From Pogonophryne albipinna (lineage: Eukaryota > Chordata > Actinopteri > Perciformes > Artedidraconidae), in assembly GCA_028583405.1 (NCBI GenBank), contig CM053251.1, forward strand, positions 8,274,102-8,338,101: a stretch of 64,000 nucleotides of DNA. The letters are read 5' to 3'. The notes beneath the pieces were generated by a model. It was not told the origin of the DNA and did no database searches. It worked only from the letters and a program-made list of their open reading frames with translations. The stretch's first letter is position 1; each line of letters opens with the position of its first letter. This document shows positions 1-38,752 of the stretch, in pieces. The position numbers and the translations under genes are program-made.

Positions 1-2327
1 TATTATTCACCCTGATGAATTCCAACAGTTTTATATCCAGGTTTGTAATATGTTCTCATGTGCATCCCCAAAGCCTTGAGACAGAGCAGGTGACACTCTG
101 ACAGGGATTAGAGAAGAGATTGTTACTCGTCGCAGTGCATCCTTGTACTCAAAAATAATGATATCCACTGAGACTGAGATGAAAAGTCTGAGTAAATTGA
201 CATCCATAGCTGAACAGTAGACTTTTGTAACAAATCAGACACATGTGCACAGTAAAAGGAATAACTGACAGCTTATTTTCTTCTTTTTTTTAACTCTCTT
301 CAGGCTGCAGCATTATATTGTGTCAACATTTCCACACAAATATGCCATTATGGTTCAAAAATATAGCAGGAGATAGGAACGAAATTCAATAACGGCCTAG
401 GTAATTTGGGATGAACATTAACAAGATAACTGCAGTGCATGTTGACACCTTTATTTTCTCTTTTCTTCCATTACAATTTCTTGTGTGCATGAAAACGTCC
501 TGAATCCTAAGGTGGTGAGTACAGACAGGCTGTCATTGATCGCCGCACAAATCCCCCAACCGCCCTCTTTGGGAAACTCAGATACCACAGCAGTGTTTGT
601 TTTTGTCACCCCCAACGCGCCACTTGCTAACGTTTATTACCAAATAAAAGCGGGTAGAGAAGGTAAAGCGTGCAGCGAGATCGAGCGGCAGGCAGAAGCT
701 GCCTCGAGCAAGATCTTCACAAGACCCTGGAGAATAAGACAACAAGTACCGCATTAAATGACTTGTGTCTTTACTATACTTCCTCGCCACCACCAAACTC
801 CCTCAGCGTAGATCAAACAGGACCGCCAGGGCTTAAGAAGCTTGCGTATATCAATGGACACGAGCAGCCAGCAGTGGTTTGAGGGAAGAAGAGAAGGAAG
901 GAAGGCAAATGAGGATGAGAGAGAGAAGAAGGAAGAGAAAGTGCCTTCATGTCTCCCCAGCACCCAAGGCAGATAAACAAGCCGGGGGAAGTGTGAAATG
1001 GGATGATAGATGCTGGATGTGTATAAACAGTATCATTTAATGCAAGAAGTGAGTGAGGGAGAGAGGTAGCATGAAATAGTGTGTGATGTGAGAAAGAGGG
1101 GAGGGGTGGTTTTGGAGAGAGGAAAAGAGGAAAGCATAATTGTTGTCCCATCCAGCCTGTGAACCTCGAATGAGAGGAAGTGTGTTTCGGGGAGAAGAGT
1201 GTGCTAATGTCTGCTTTTCTTTGGATAAGGGAGAGGTGAGCTTATGGCGTGGATAGAAACCAAAAACAGAGATGTGTTTACCACCGTCATCCAGGCATTC
1301 ATATTCCACTCACTCTTAACGAGAATTGGCTTTGTGGCACTAATTCTGTTGGTGCTCTGGGCTCAAAACATCCTTAACATGGAAGACAGGCTTCTTTTAA
1401 ATGTAGAAGGCTTTGACAAACAATATCAAGGAAGGAAGAATTTTTTTCTAGAGCACGAGCATAAGCCCATCTTTTCAACAAGGGTAGTAGCAGTATAGGC
1501 AACGTGATGTCCAGCAGTGCTGTATCACTTCTGTTCCTGGAGGCGCCCCCCTCTAGCAATCCCTCTGGATATCTGTACACGTGGTATTCAGACAGCGCCA
1601 AAGGGAAATGTGAGATTTCTACGGCAAACCGAAAAAAAATAAGAAGGGAGAACTCCAGTAAAAAGGAGAAGGGTCAGAGGGTAGTCCACACCCCGAGGCC
1701 ACATTTCTGACATTAATCACACATGTTATCATCTTTGTTACCTCCATTTCTTTCCCTTCTCACTTTGTCTTGCTGTCTTTCCCTGTGTCATACAACAATG
1801 AGAAGAGTGTGGGCTCCTCAGCCTCCGTGGGGAGGAAGAGAGCGCATCAGATACATAATGGGCGTCTTTGCATGTTTGTTTGTTTGTCTGGCGCATACCC
1901 CTGCAGCTCATTTAAGCCACTTTTGAGGAGACATGGAGCACACCGAGTTGAAGCAAATGTGCCTCTGCGCTTAGCGGATACTGAGCTCTGGGGATGGCGG
2001 AGCAGCGGCTAACTGGCTAAGCTGTGTAGCCCACGGGCCAGATAGCAGGCTCCATTTACTGCTACTACCATAACACCTCTGCCTCACTCTCTCTTCCTCT
2101 GTCTCCTCACTGCCATCTCTTATCACCCACTCTCTCTTGTTCTCTTACGCTGTCTCAGACAAACACTTACAATCATACGCGCACTCACTCAGTGGTTGCT
2201 ACCTTGACAATACTCACACTTGTGGAGGCTCAAAAGGATCTTGAGATGCTCACACACAAGCTCTTACACACATCAGTTTACAGTCTTTGCACACAATCAA
2301 ACACTTTCTCTCACTGACACAAGCTAT

Positions 2328-3546
2328 TAGGGGTGTAACGGTACACGTACCCGTACCGAATAATTGCCCTTCGGTTCGTTACAAGTGTGTACCGAACGAA
2401 TATAACGTTAAACATAAAAAATTGAGAACGTGAACAACTTCTTGGAAGTAATCTCAGGTGCTGCGTCGCAGCATTCAGAGTAATTTGCTCACATTGTGTT
2501 GAACGCGTCATAGAGCGAGCAAGTCATTTCATTGGACGAGAGGCATACTATGAGAGCTGGTCAGAGGGATGCGTTCAAATGTAGTCATTAATTTGAGGAA
2601 CTGTCGAAATGGCGAACGCAGATAAAGTTGAGCTCGAAAATCCTCCAGCATCATTGAAGTCTCCAGGTTTAGGAACATTTTGGTTTCGCAGTTACGTACA
2701 TGGATGACGGACAAAGACAGGTGGACTGAACCAAAGCTGTTTGTCGGCATTGTTCAACTAAAATTGGTTACGCGGCTGGCAATACATCAAACTTGCACAC
2801 TCATTTGAAAAGGCATCACCCGAACGTGAATATCACCGGTACCAAAAGACTGAAGTGCAAACCCAACTCCCGCTAGCATTGAAGCCTCCACCACTCGCAA
2901 AAAGTTCAGACCAAGCCAAAGCTATTACAAACGCCAAATATCCTTATGTTGCCATGTTAGCAAAGCGCTACCTGGCTGTATCTGCTACCTCTGTCCCTAG
3001 AGAGGGTGTTCTCCACAGCAGGAGACATTGTTAGTGCCAGCAGATCTGCCCTTTCGGCAAGCAATGTGGACAAGTTCATCTTTCTTTAAAAAAACATGAA
3101 AATACAATGACAAGCAAGTCCTAATGTCAAACTGGCTGCTTAGGTACGAGTACAGTACAGTTCTAATACAGATTATTTCAGTTAATCGAAAAGCTACACC
3201 TTAATGTTCATTTTATTATATTTTGTATTTATTTGAGTGAATATTCATAGTTTAATAATAATTAAAAACCCAAAACTAATAGTTTATGTTTTGTGAGTAC
3301 TAGTACAGTAAAGTTCAAATACAGATTATTTCAGTTCATCGAAATGCTGCACCTTAATGTTTATTTTATTATATTTTGTATTTATTTGAGTGAATACATT
3401 ATTCACCGTTTAATAATAATTAAAAAAATATATGTTATGTTTTGTGATAATTTTTTCTGCTGTACCGAAAACGTACCGAACTGAACCGTGACCTAAAAAC
3501 CGAGGTACGTACCGAACCGAAATGTTTGTGAACCGTTACACCCCTA
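2328..3546. mobile_element. non-autonomous hAT transposon with BED-finger remnant
   Basis: A 1219-bp element is bounded by 15-bp perfect terminal inverted repeats (TAGGGGTGTAACGGT and its complement). It is flanked by an exact 8-bp target duplication, CAAGCTAT, at 2320-2327 and 3547-3554, as expected for hAT. The interior from about 2609 to 2880 reads, across frameshifts and stops, like the start of a ZBED-type transposase: an ATG, then a BED finger with the C..C part and GNTSNLHTHLKRHHPN in another frame. The catalytic part is missing. The right third has a diverged tandem duplication (see 3144-3430). Confidence 0.88.
3144..3430 (+). repeat. diverged ~130-140 bp tandem duplication inside the hAT
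   Basis: Two direct copies share the blocks taatacagattatttcagtt and ttttattatattttgtattt, then atttgagtgaat. They lie at about 3144-3265 and 3292-3425. They differ by point changes and small indels, so the duplication is old relative to the insertion or was inherited from the source element. Confidence 0.75.
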
Positions 3547-3557
3547 CAAGCTATACA

Positions 3558-3825
3558 TCAATAGCAGCCGGAGTGCGGGAGGAAGTGCGGTCGTCTTTCA
3601 ACCAGAAGGTTGTGGGTTCGATCCCAACATTTCGATGTATCCTTGGGCAAGATACTCAACAATGAGTTGCTCCCGATGGCATGGCCAAGGGTGTGTGAAT
3701 GTGTGTGAATGTTAGTTCCTAGAGTAAGGTACACTCTGTGTGAATGGGTGAATGACATGTAGTATGTAAAGCGCTTTGAGGGGTCGTAAAGACTGGATAA
3801 AGCGCTATACAAGTACAGTCCAGTT
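3558..3825 (+). repeat. tRNA-derived SINE with L2-like tail
   Basis: The head contains a tRNA B-box-like GGTTCGATCCC at 3615-3625 preceded by an A-box-like region. The body continues tccttgggcaagatactcaa. The tail holds gtaaagcgctttgag and ataaagcgctatacaagtac, a pattern common in fish SINEs that share LINE-type 3' ends. It begins directly after the hAT target duplication, so the hAT landed next to or within its 5' flank. Confidence 0.75.
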
Positions 3826-5979
3826 ACCATTGAATTAATTTATAATGCCCACAGTTTTATATAAAGTATAAACAGTAATGTAATAATACTCATCTGCAGT
3901 TTTAACAAATAAAGTCACATTCATTTCCTCTGTCTGTTCTCAGTAGGGATGGGGTTTAATAGGATTTGATCAAATATGAATCTAATATATTTGTTGTATT
4001 CGCTTCCTTTATCAAATCTATTGAGCTTTGGTTTTCAATGTTTTAAAGCAACTTGAGAAAATGGAGACCTGTAATCACTTTCTGCTGTTTGAGAAGCCAC
4101 TTCAGTATTGAGTGGCAGTTTGATTACAGTTCACAAATTGTCAGCCTGACCTGAAAGTCTATCCTTACCTCCCTTCAGCTGAGAACCGGCTCCAGCTTAC
4201 ACAGACAAGAGCCAAAAAAACTATCCTGTTGCCATTATTCAAATATCTAATGTTATCAAGATGTACAGTTACATCATTTCAAGGTCTCTATCTGCAGTGG
4301 TGAAATATGCAAAGCCTGCTATCTGAATGCTATGCACCGTACAATGGTATGTTATTAACCTGAAGATGACCCTACTTCTCACGTACATAAACACACTGAA
4401 TCAGAGTGTTATGCATATACATATACTTACTCTCACTGTCTCTGACTCACCCACTCTCAGTCTCACACATTCCTTCACTGCACCATCGCTCCATTGTGAT
4501 ACCACTCTGCGAGGCATTAGGAGCTGCGTGACTGAGCTTTTATCAGATATTAGGCCCGTTCAAATGGATGATCTCAGTGTTCGGCCGTGACCAACAGACA
4601 AAAAGCCCTTTTTTCCCTCTGTCCCTCTTCTCTCATGTCTTCCTCACTTTTACTTCTCTAAAAGCACAGCTGCAGTCATTTGTTACACCATGAAGAAAAA
4701 AGTTCCCAGGAGATCCCCGCAGGGACACATCCTACAGCCTTTTTCGGCCCTCCCAAAGGAACAGGAAGCCTTGTGGTGTCGTCACATCACTGCTGTGCCT
4801 TCTCTCTTTGTTCTTAAATAATACGGTTCTCCCACAGGCACACAGAGACGAGAGAGAAATGGTCTCATGTGGCTGGTGCGTGTTTTTGTGTGTGTAAAGA
4901 CAAAGACAAATGAAAAAAATGTCTTCTTCTATACAGTATACCACCGCTGTAATAGGAAAAATCTGTTCCTGTGACTTTCCTACTTGAATTATCTTGTGCC
5001 AGGGCCTAATATCAGAGCATGCTGGTTTGCACGTACACGACTGAGACATGCTTGCGCACACATACTGTCCTTTTTTTACGGCAATTGCCCAAGAGTATGA
5101 GAGATAACAGAAGTATATGACAGAACGCAGAACTCTTTGAGCCCATCTCAGCTTATCTTTCCAATTAATATCTGCCTGTGTGCCGAAGAGCAGGCTGCTG
5201 TGCGGCTAATGATCCGGATTACTGCTGCCTGCCGCCCCGCCACTCCCGCTGCATGCTGGGAGACCAATTCCCTTCCAGAGCTGCGATCTGTCACCCATGC
5301 CCCTCCGTAAACCCCCTCCCCTCCAGGACCTGCGTCTCCCATCGTCGTGCAATAGAAGGCCTGCTGAGCTCTAATGACAGACGTCTCACACCTCCCTCTT
5401 TCTCCTCTGCCACCTTGCTCTCTTGCAGTTGGACTTTTTCACACACTTCAAAACACCATACTGCGTACCCTCGTGCACCCACTTTTCAGACTTCCGCTCA
5501 CACACACACACACACCTCCGTTCCTCCCCCTCCGTCATTGGAAGACGAAGTAGCATAGAGAGGTCTCATTTACAACCAAGGTGGAAACGCACCCTTACCG
5601 TCGCCTATTCCTCCTCCCCTTCCGTCACGGTGTGAACACTAATGAAGAAGAGATGAGTCCTCTCCTGTGCCCCCATTTATCTCAGCGGCCAAGGGACATG
5701 CACACTCACCCCTGCCTCTCTCACTCTCCTGTCTCACACCTGCTCTGTCATCATCTCTAACGGGATGCACTGCTTTAATAGAAACATAACTTCATTAGCC
5801 GAGATGGTTATTGTTTTTGCGAAAGTGTCTCTTGAGTTAGATCTATAGCTTTATGGCTCGTTCTGCTGCATCCCGGAACCATGGTCTGTCATTAACAGGA
5901 AACAAGTTCATCCTCAGTAACTAGAAATGTGCAGATAGTTTGGTCATTTGTCTCCCTGTTCTTATCACAATAAACAAAG

Positions 5980-6185
5980 TAGGGCTGCTCGATTATGGCA
6001 AAAATCATAATCTCGATTATTTGGGTCAATAATTGATATCACGATTATTAAAAAACGATTATCAATTTACTTTGATAACATGAATTTATTGGAGAAACCT
6101 TTTTGAACAGTATGTTTTTAACAGTTGATTACCCGAACTTTAAGTATAATTCAACTGAAAAACCAATTAAAAAAAAGTAATAATA
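5980..6185 (+). mobile_element. hAT-like terminal fragment
   Basis: The stretch starts tagggctgctcgattatggc and continues with repeated 'cgattat' motifs (aatctcgattatttgggtca, atcacgattatt). This is the typical end of a fish hAT-like family. No matching inverted end or target duplication was found downstream, so it is a truncated copy. It lies about 140 bp from the ptprf TM exon. Confidence 0.5.
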
Positions 6186-6326
6186 ACTTTCACCACGTTC
6201 CTTGGCTTTTTGCTTTTAAGGAAGTCTAAAGCTTACTGTACATTTCCATAAGAAGGGAAAACCTTGCATACATCTGATAGCTCCAAAGTGACACCTGCAC
6301 TTTCTCTTTTTTCTTTTCCCTCACAG

Positions 6327-34836
<28,510 letters not shown>

Positions 34837-36407
34837 CCACTCCCAGCGAGCAGCCTCCCTGGTCAGACCTCTCAGGAGTGTGCCAAGTGTCCCATCTCAG
34901 CCACCATACACCCACCTAAGCCCCGCCCCTCACCGCTACCGCAGGGGAGGAGAAAGGGAAGCGCTTGCTAACCCGGCGACGGGTTTATCCAATCACAGAG
35001 ATCCATGCCGACTTTACCAACCACATGAGATTTTTGCTTTAAAAATAATAACAGAAACATTACAATGACTATGACAAACGTGACAACTCGTGTACAGAAG
35101 CGACAGCTCTGCTCTGTCCAAGCCAAACCTCCCTGATTGTCAAAGGCTACTGGTAGCACTAAGAGAGCCCTCTCTCTGTTCTTTTTATGTTCATTTTACT
35201 GTCAATATTGTGATTCATTTTGTCAAATGTTATCGTTTAGTATATTTGTTGTTTTTAATAATCATTTTAACATCAGACATTATTTCTGTCTTAAACAGCC
35301 CAGCCTGGGGCAAGCATTATTATCATAATCGGTACTTTTTGGGGTTTTTACTGTTATTTTAGGGTACTTTAGCACAAGGGACATGTATTTTTAACACGTT
35401 CCTAGATACTAATACAGGAGGACCCCTGTTCTCTGAGCTGCTGTCAGATTTCTTTTATCACATGACTTTATTGTTTTATCCATTATATGTGTCATAACCG
35501 TTATGTTTGGTCTTACTCAGTTCAATAACTCCAAAAAAAAATTGCCTTGTCACTTGCCATTTTGGATAAAAAAAAGTCAACTTTAAGAAAACTGATTTAA
35601 GAGCACACACTCGCTAAAGTTTGGCCTGTAAACATGGTAGCTACTTAAAAAACAAGCAATGAATTAACTAACGAGACACTAAATCAGAGGTGTACAGAAA
35701 TGGAAAGCACATTATTTCTACGTGTTTTTTTGTTTGTTATGTTTCATCAGAAGCCTATGGCATTGAGGCCTTCATGCTCCACAGCGGAGAATTACCTGAG
35801 GAAAACAGACTTTTGTACCCAACGGGTAGTTGACCGAAAAATAAACTCCCTGATCTCTGAATAAAGTTGCTCTTCAAGTCCCTCCCGTCTCCTCGCTGCC
35901 CGTTGGTCAGTTTTCTGGAGGCGAGCGGCTGAGAGGAGCGAGAGCGGCTCACATGGAGGAGCATCAAGCTGTACAGAATCAACCATTCCTACCAGAGGGG
36001 AAAGAGACTCTGCCCTTTGGACTGAAACCTGATATTATTTTATACAGAAATAGAACTATAAATATATATATAATTATGATTGATTATATATATGTACAAT
36101 TACACATAGATATATACACAGCTTCAATGGTATATTGTTAAAAAGGATACATTCTGCTGATCTACCAACCCTAGAGACAGAGCAGAGAGCCTGCTGTCCT
36201 AGAGTGTATTAATGGAAACACCGTTGTATCTACTGTACTACCATAGTAACTTTGACAGCTGGTTGTCCGTCTGAATGAGGAAAAACAGCACAACCCCCCA
36301 CCCCCACCCATCAAGATGGACCACTCCTCACCCAATCGCACCACTCAAGCACACATCTTCTCCCACACGAGCCGCAGGAGGGAGCGTCTGAAGAGGCCTA
36401 AACGTTG

Positions 36408-36460
36408 TGGTGGCGGTGGGGGGGGGGGGGGCGGCGGTGGGAGGGAGGGAGGGAGGGAGG
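36408..36460 (+). repeat. G-rich tract in ptprf 3' UTR
   Basis: The tract contains tggtggcggt, a G run of about 13, gcggcggtgg, and then five (GGGA)-type units. At least four runs of three or more G lie within about 50 nt on the transcribed (mRNA-sense) strand. Confidence 0.85.
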
Positions 36461-36624
36461 ACTTGAAAACGCTGGCGCAAAAACTGAAATGTTCATTTTT
36501 ACCTTGTGAATGCTTAGTGCTGTAGGGGTTCGATCTGTTGTACACACAGTCTGTTTTCTATTTGTTGATAAAGAACTGGAATTTAAAAAGAAACTGTTGA
36601 TGAAAATGAAAAAACATTGATGTT

Positions 36625-36630
36625 AATAAA
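36625..36630 (+). terminator. ptprf: candidate ptprf poly(A) signal AATAAA
   Basis: A canonical AATAAA in gttaataaagttaaataatt is followed within 30 nt by a GT/T-rich element (gggtttttgt, then cttggcttgtg). This is the usual arrangement of a cleavage and polyadenylation site. Confidence 0.6.
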
Positions 36631-36711
36631 GTTAAATAATTGGGTTTTTGTACAAATCTTGGCTTGTGACGCCTCGTTTCTTGACCCTGTTTTTAACTAA
36701 ATGTGAAAGTC

Positions 36712-37163
36712 TTAAAGGGGCTCTATTGAGCTCAATGTAAGGCTCATAGTTGTATTTTGTGCTTCTACTGTGACATGTCTCCATGCTTTGATGTTCAAAA
36801 AGCTCTTTCTTTCTCTCATACTGCCTGTGCTGCAGCACCTCTTTTCACCCTCTGTCTGAAACCAGAACCCAGTGCTCTGATTGCTTAGCTGGTCAGCTCT
36901 GTGGTGATTGGTCAACCGCTTAGAGATGTCCCACCCCTTAGCCTATCACATACAATGTGTTGGAGAGCTATCCAATAGAATCGTGAGTGTTACATAGTGA
37001 TGTCACCATGTTTTGAAAGTAAAAAAGGAGTCAAATGGAGGTGTTCCAGGCAGTGGGGAGGGAACACGGGGATTTAAGTCTATGAAGACCATTTAAAAAT
37101 GCAACGATATAAACACACTACAGGAAAGGGAAAATCCCCAAAACCATAATTGGGCTTCTTTAA
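36712..37163. mobile_element. TTAA-bounded dispersed repeat (possible piggyBac-like MITE)
   Basis: A block of about 450 bp starts ttaaaggggctctattgagc and ends aattgggcttctttaa. TTAA at both tips and weakly inverted ends are compatible with a non-autonomous TTAA-targeting transposon. The interior words ctctgattgcttagctggtc and acactacaggaaagggaaaa look like a dispersed fish repeat I have seen often. Family assignment is inferred. Confidence 0.4.
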
Positions 37164-38735
37164 CTGATAAATCCTTCACTGTCTTCTGTTTCAAAGCATT
37201 CATTATTTTATTAATGCAACATTACATGCAGATACGTGTGTGTGTGTGTGTGTGTGTTTGTATTTGTTTGCAGGGGTGTATCTAGGAGTTGTCCTTTTTC
37301 GAAAGGCCCCCAGCAACCAACTGTCACGGAGAATTAAGTCATCATCACTTATCGTTAGGTAATTTAAGGTTTAATATGTTTTGTATTTGTGGCGGGTCTC
37401 TGTTGGAGAATGATGATGTCACAGTGTTCTGTGGTCCAATAAGAAGATAACATTAAGAAAATCTGAATGTATTGGTTTAAGGTCATTTGCTTATTATGTT
37501 GCCATGGAGACACCTGCACAGTCTTGATGGAGGATGTGATTGAGACTGTACTAAATCATTATTTACTAAATAGTCCACCATATATATGTGTCTTAATTCT
37601 TACTGTGTGATGTATCCACTATATACACAGTGCCCTGAAAGAAAAAAGCAATGGGCAATAATATCCGCTGCTAAAAAAAATCTACATTGCAATCTCATTT
37701 TCTAGATTCAATAATTACAGTCAAGCAATTTAAAAGTGATTGAGGAAATGAGGGGGATTAAAAAGTGTATTCTATCAGTTGATTGCTCACTAAAGAGTTA
37801 AACACTGTATTAGTGTTTGATATATTATATAATTTAGTGAGTAGGTGAGGAGAGTTTTTAAGGACCCTTTAGAGACGCAACTGTTAATCAAATCCCACAC
37901 CCACACAGTCCTGAAGATGCAGATTTGTTAAGTTCTCATCAAATACGATTTAAAGATGATTTTCACTCATTTTAATGTATAGAGAACCAAGCTACAGTGT
38001 TCTTTCTACATGTGTGCCTACAGTCTGTTAAATCAGTGTCATTATGAGCGGGAAATAAAAGCAGACAGCTTTGGGTCGCATGTTTATCCTGTGTGTGATG
38101 ATCGTAACATATGGAGAGGATGCTAATTAAAACATGGCAGCTAAGTTAACAGATGGATTTGTTGTTGCATCAACACGCTGAAGAGGATAAATGATTTCAA
38201 GACAACAGGATACAAAGCTGGATTTAAGGGATAATTACTGTGGTTGTTTTGTTCTTTACTGCTGCTTTAGACTGTCTGCGGGAATCCAGCAGTAATATCA
38301 TCTTGTGTGTTTTATTGTGCTCTTAGCTCTGAATAGTGTTGCAGAAATGCACGCCTTAACGATGTTGTTGCTCATTTGTGTTGTGATATGAACACTGATA
38401 CATTGCTGGAGTAGACTTTCACTTAACTTATAATGTTCTTCTGATTATGTTAGCTAACAATATGTTGACAGTTTCTCTTTTTTTCAGCATGTATTGAACT
38501 TTTGTTTGAGTGCTAGTTGTTAATAGTAGAGGTGATATTGTGGAATGTGGAATTTAGCATTTTACAAAATGTTGTTTTGGATCCCAAATGACCAACTGAC
38601 AACTGTGTCCAGGTGCATTTTTTCATTACTCAGGAGCATTGACTGTATCTAGCTGCTTTTCCCTAATACCCATCTTTACTTTACCAATAAACCGCACAGC
38701 TCAGCGACCTGTTATCACTGTCCTTTGGAGATACA
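37164..38735. other. intergenic, ptprf to larp6b
   Basis: AT-rich intergenic DNA with a short (TG)n at 37237-37257. No TATA box or CpG-rich promoter was recognised near the larp6b start. Confidence 0.7.
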
Positions 38736-38752
38736 ATGAGTAATCCGATTGG
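38736..38752 (+). CDS. larp6b: larp6b coding exon 1 (17 nt)
   Basis: ATG AGT AAT CCG ATT GG is followed by the consensus donor gtaagc at 38753. Phase 2 matches the next exon, which starts at 38830 with A to complete GGA, giving MSNPIGDDAQ. There is A at -3. In-frame sequence upstream runs to a TAA at 38688 with no other ATG. The intron is only 77 bp and ends gattcttgtttttttgtag. Confidence 0.7.

Larger units (their letters stand above)
1..6326. other. ptprf: ptprf intron (5' end outside window)
   Basis: No exon matching a LAR ectodomain was found on the + strand here. Open frames such as 485-757 lack splice-site context and family resemblance. The stretch holds a hAT element (2328-3546), a SINE (3558-3825), a hAT-like end (5980 onward), and scattered CT- and CA-rich DNA. 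It is read as an intron because the next coding sequence, the exon at 6327, starts after a strong acceptor. Confidence 0.7.
34837..36650 (+). other. ptprf: ptprf 3' UTR
   Basis: About 1.8 kb follows the stop codon with no coding signal. It contains an AT-rich patch at 36040-36120, with runs of tata around TGTACAATTACACATAGATA, and a G-rich tract at 36408-36460. The most likely poly(A) signal is AATAAA at 36625-36630, followed by a T-rich stretch. Earlier AATAAA hexamers near 35838 and 35859 could give shorter forms. The end position is inferred, not observed. Confidence 0.7.

Noticed and set aside
485..757. 90-codon + strand open frame near the window start, considered as a ptprf ectodomain exon
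   Set aside because: It has no resemblance to an Ig or fibronectin III module and no acceptor/donor pair framing it in phase.
3600..3630. tRNA-like B box, and a similar one at 52260, considered as tRNA genes
   Set aside because: There is no full cloverleaf, and both are followed by SINE bodies with LINE-like tails, so they are SINE heads.
3950..4260. Stretch starting agtagggatggggtttaata, considered as another hAT end
   Set aside because: No inverted partner, target duplication or recognisable subterminal repeat was found.
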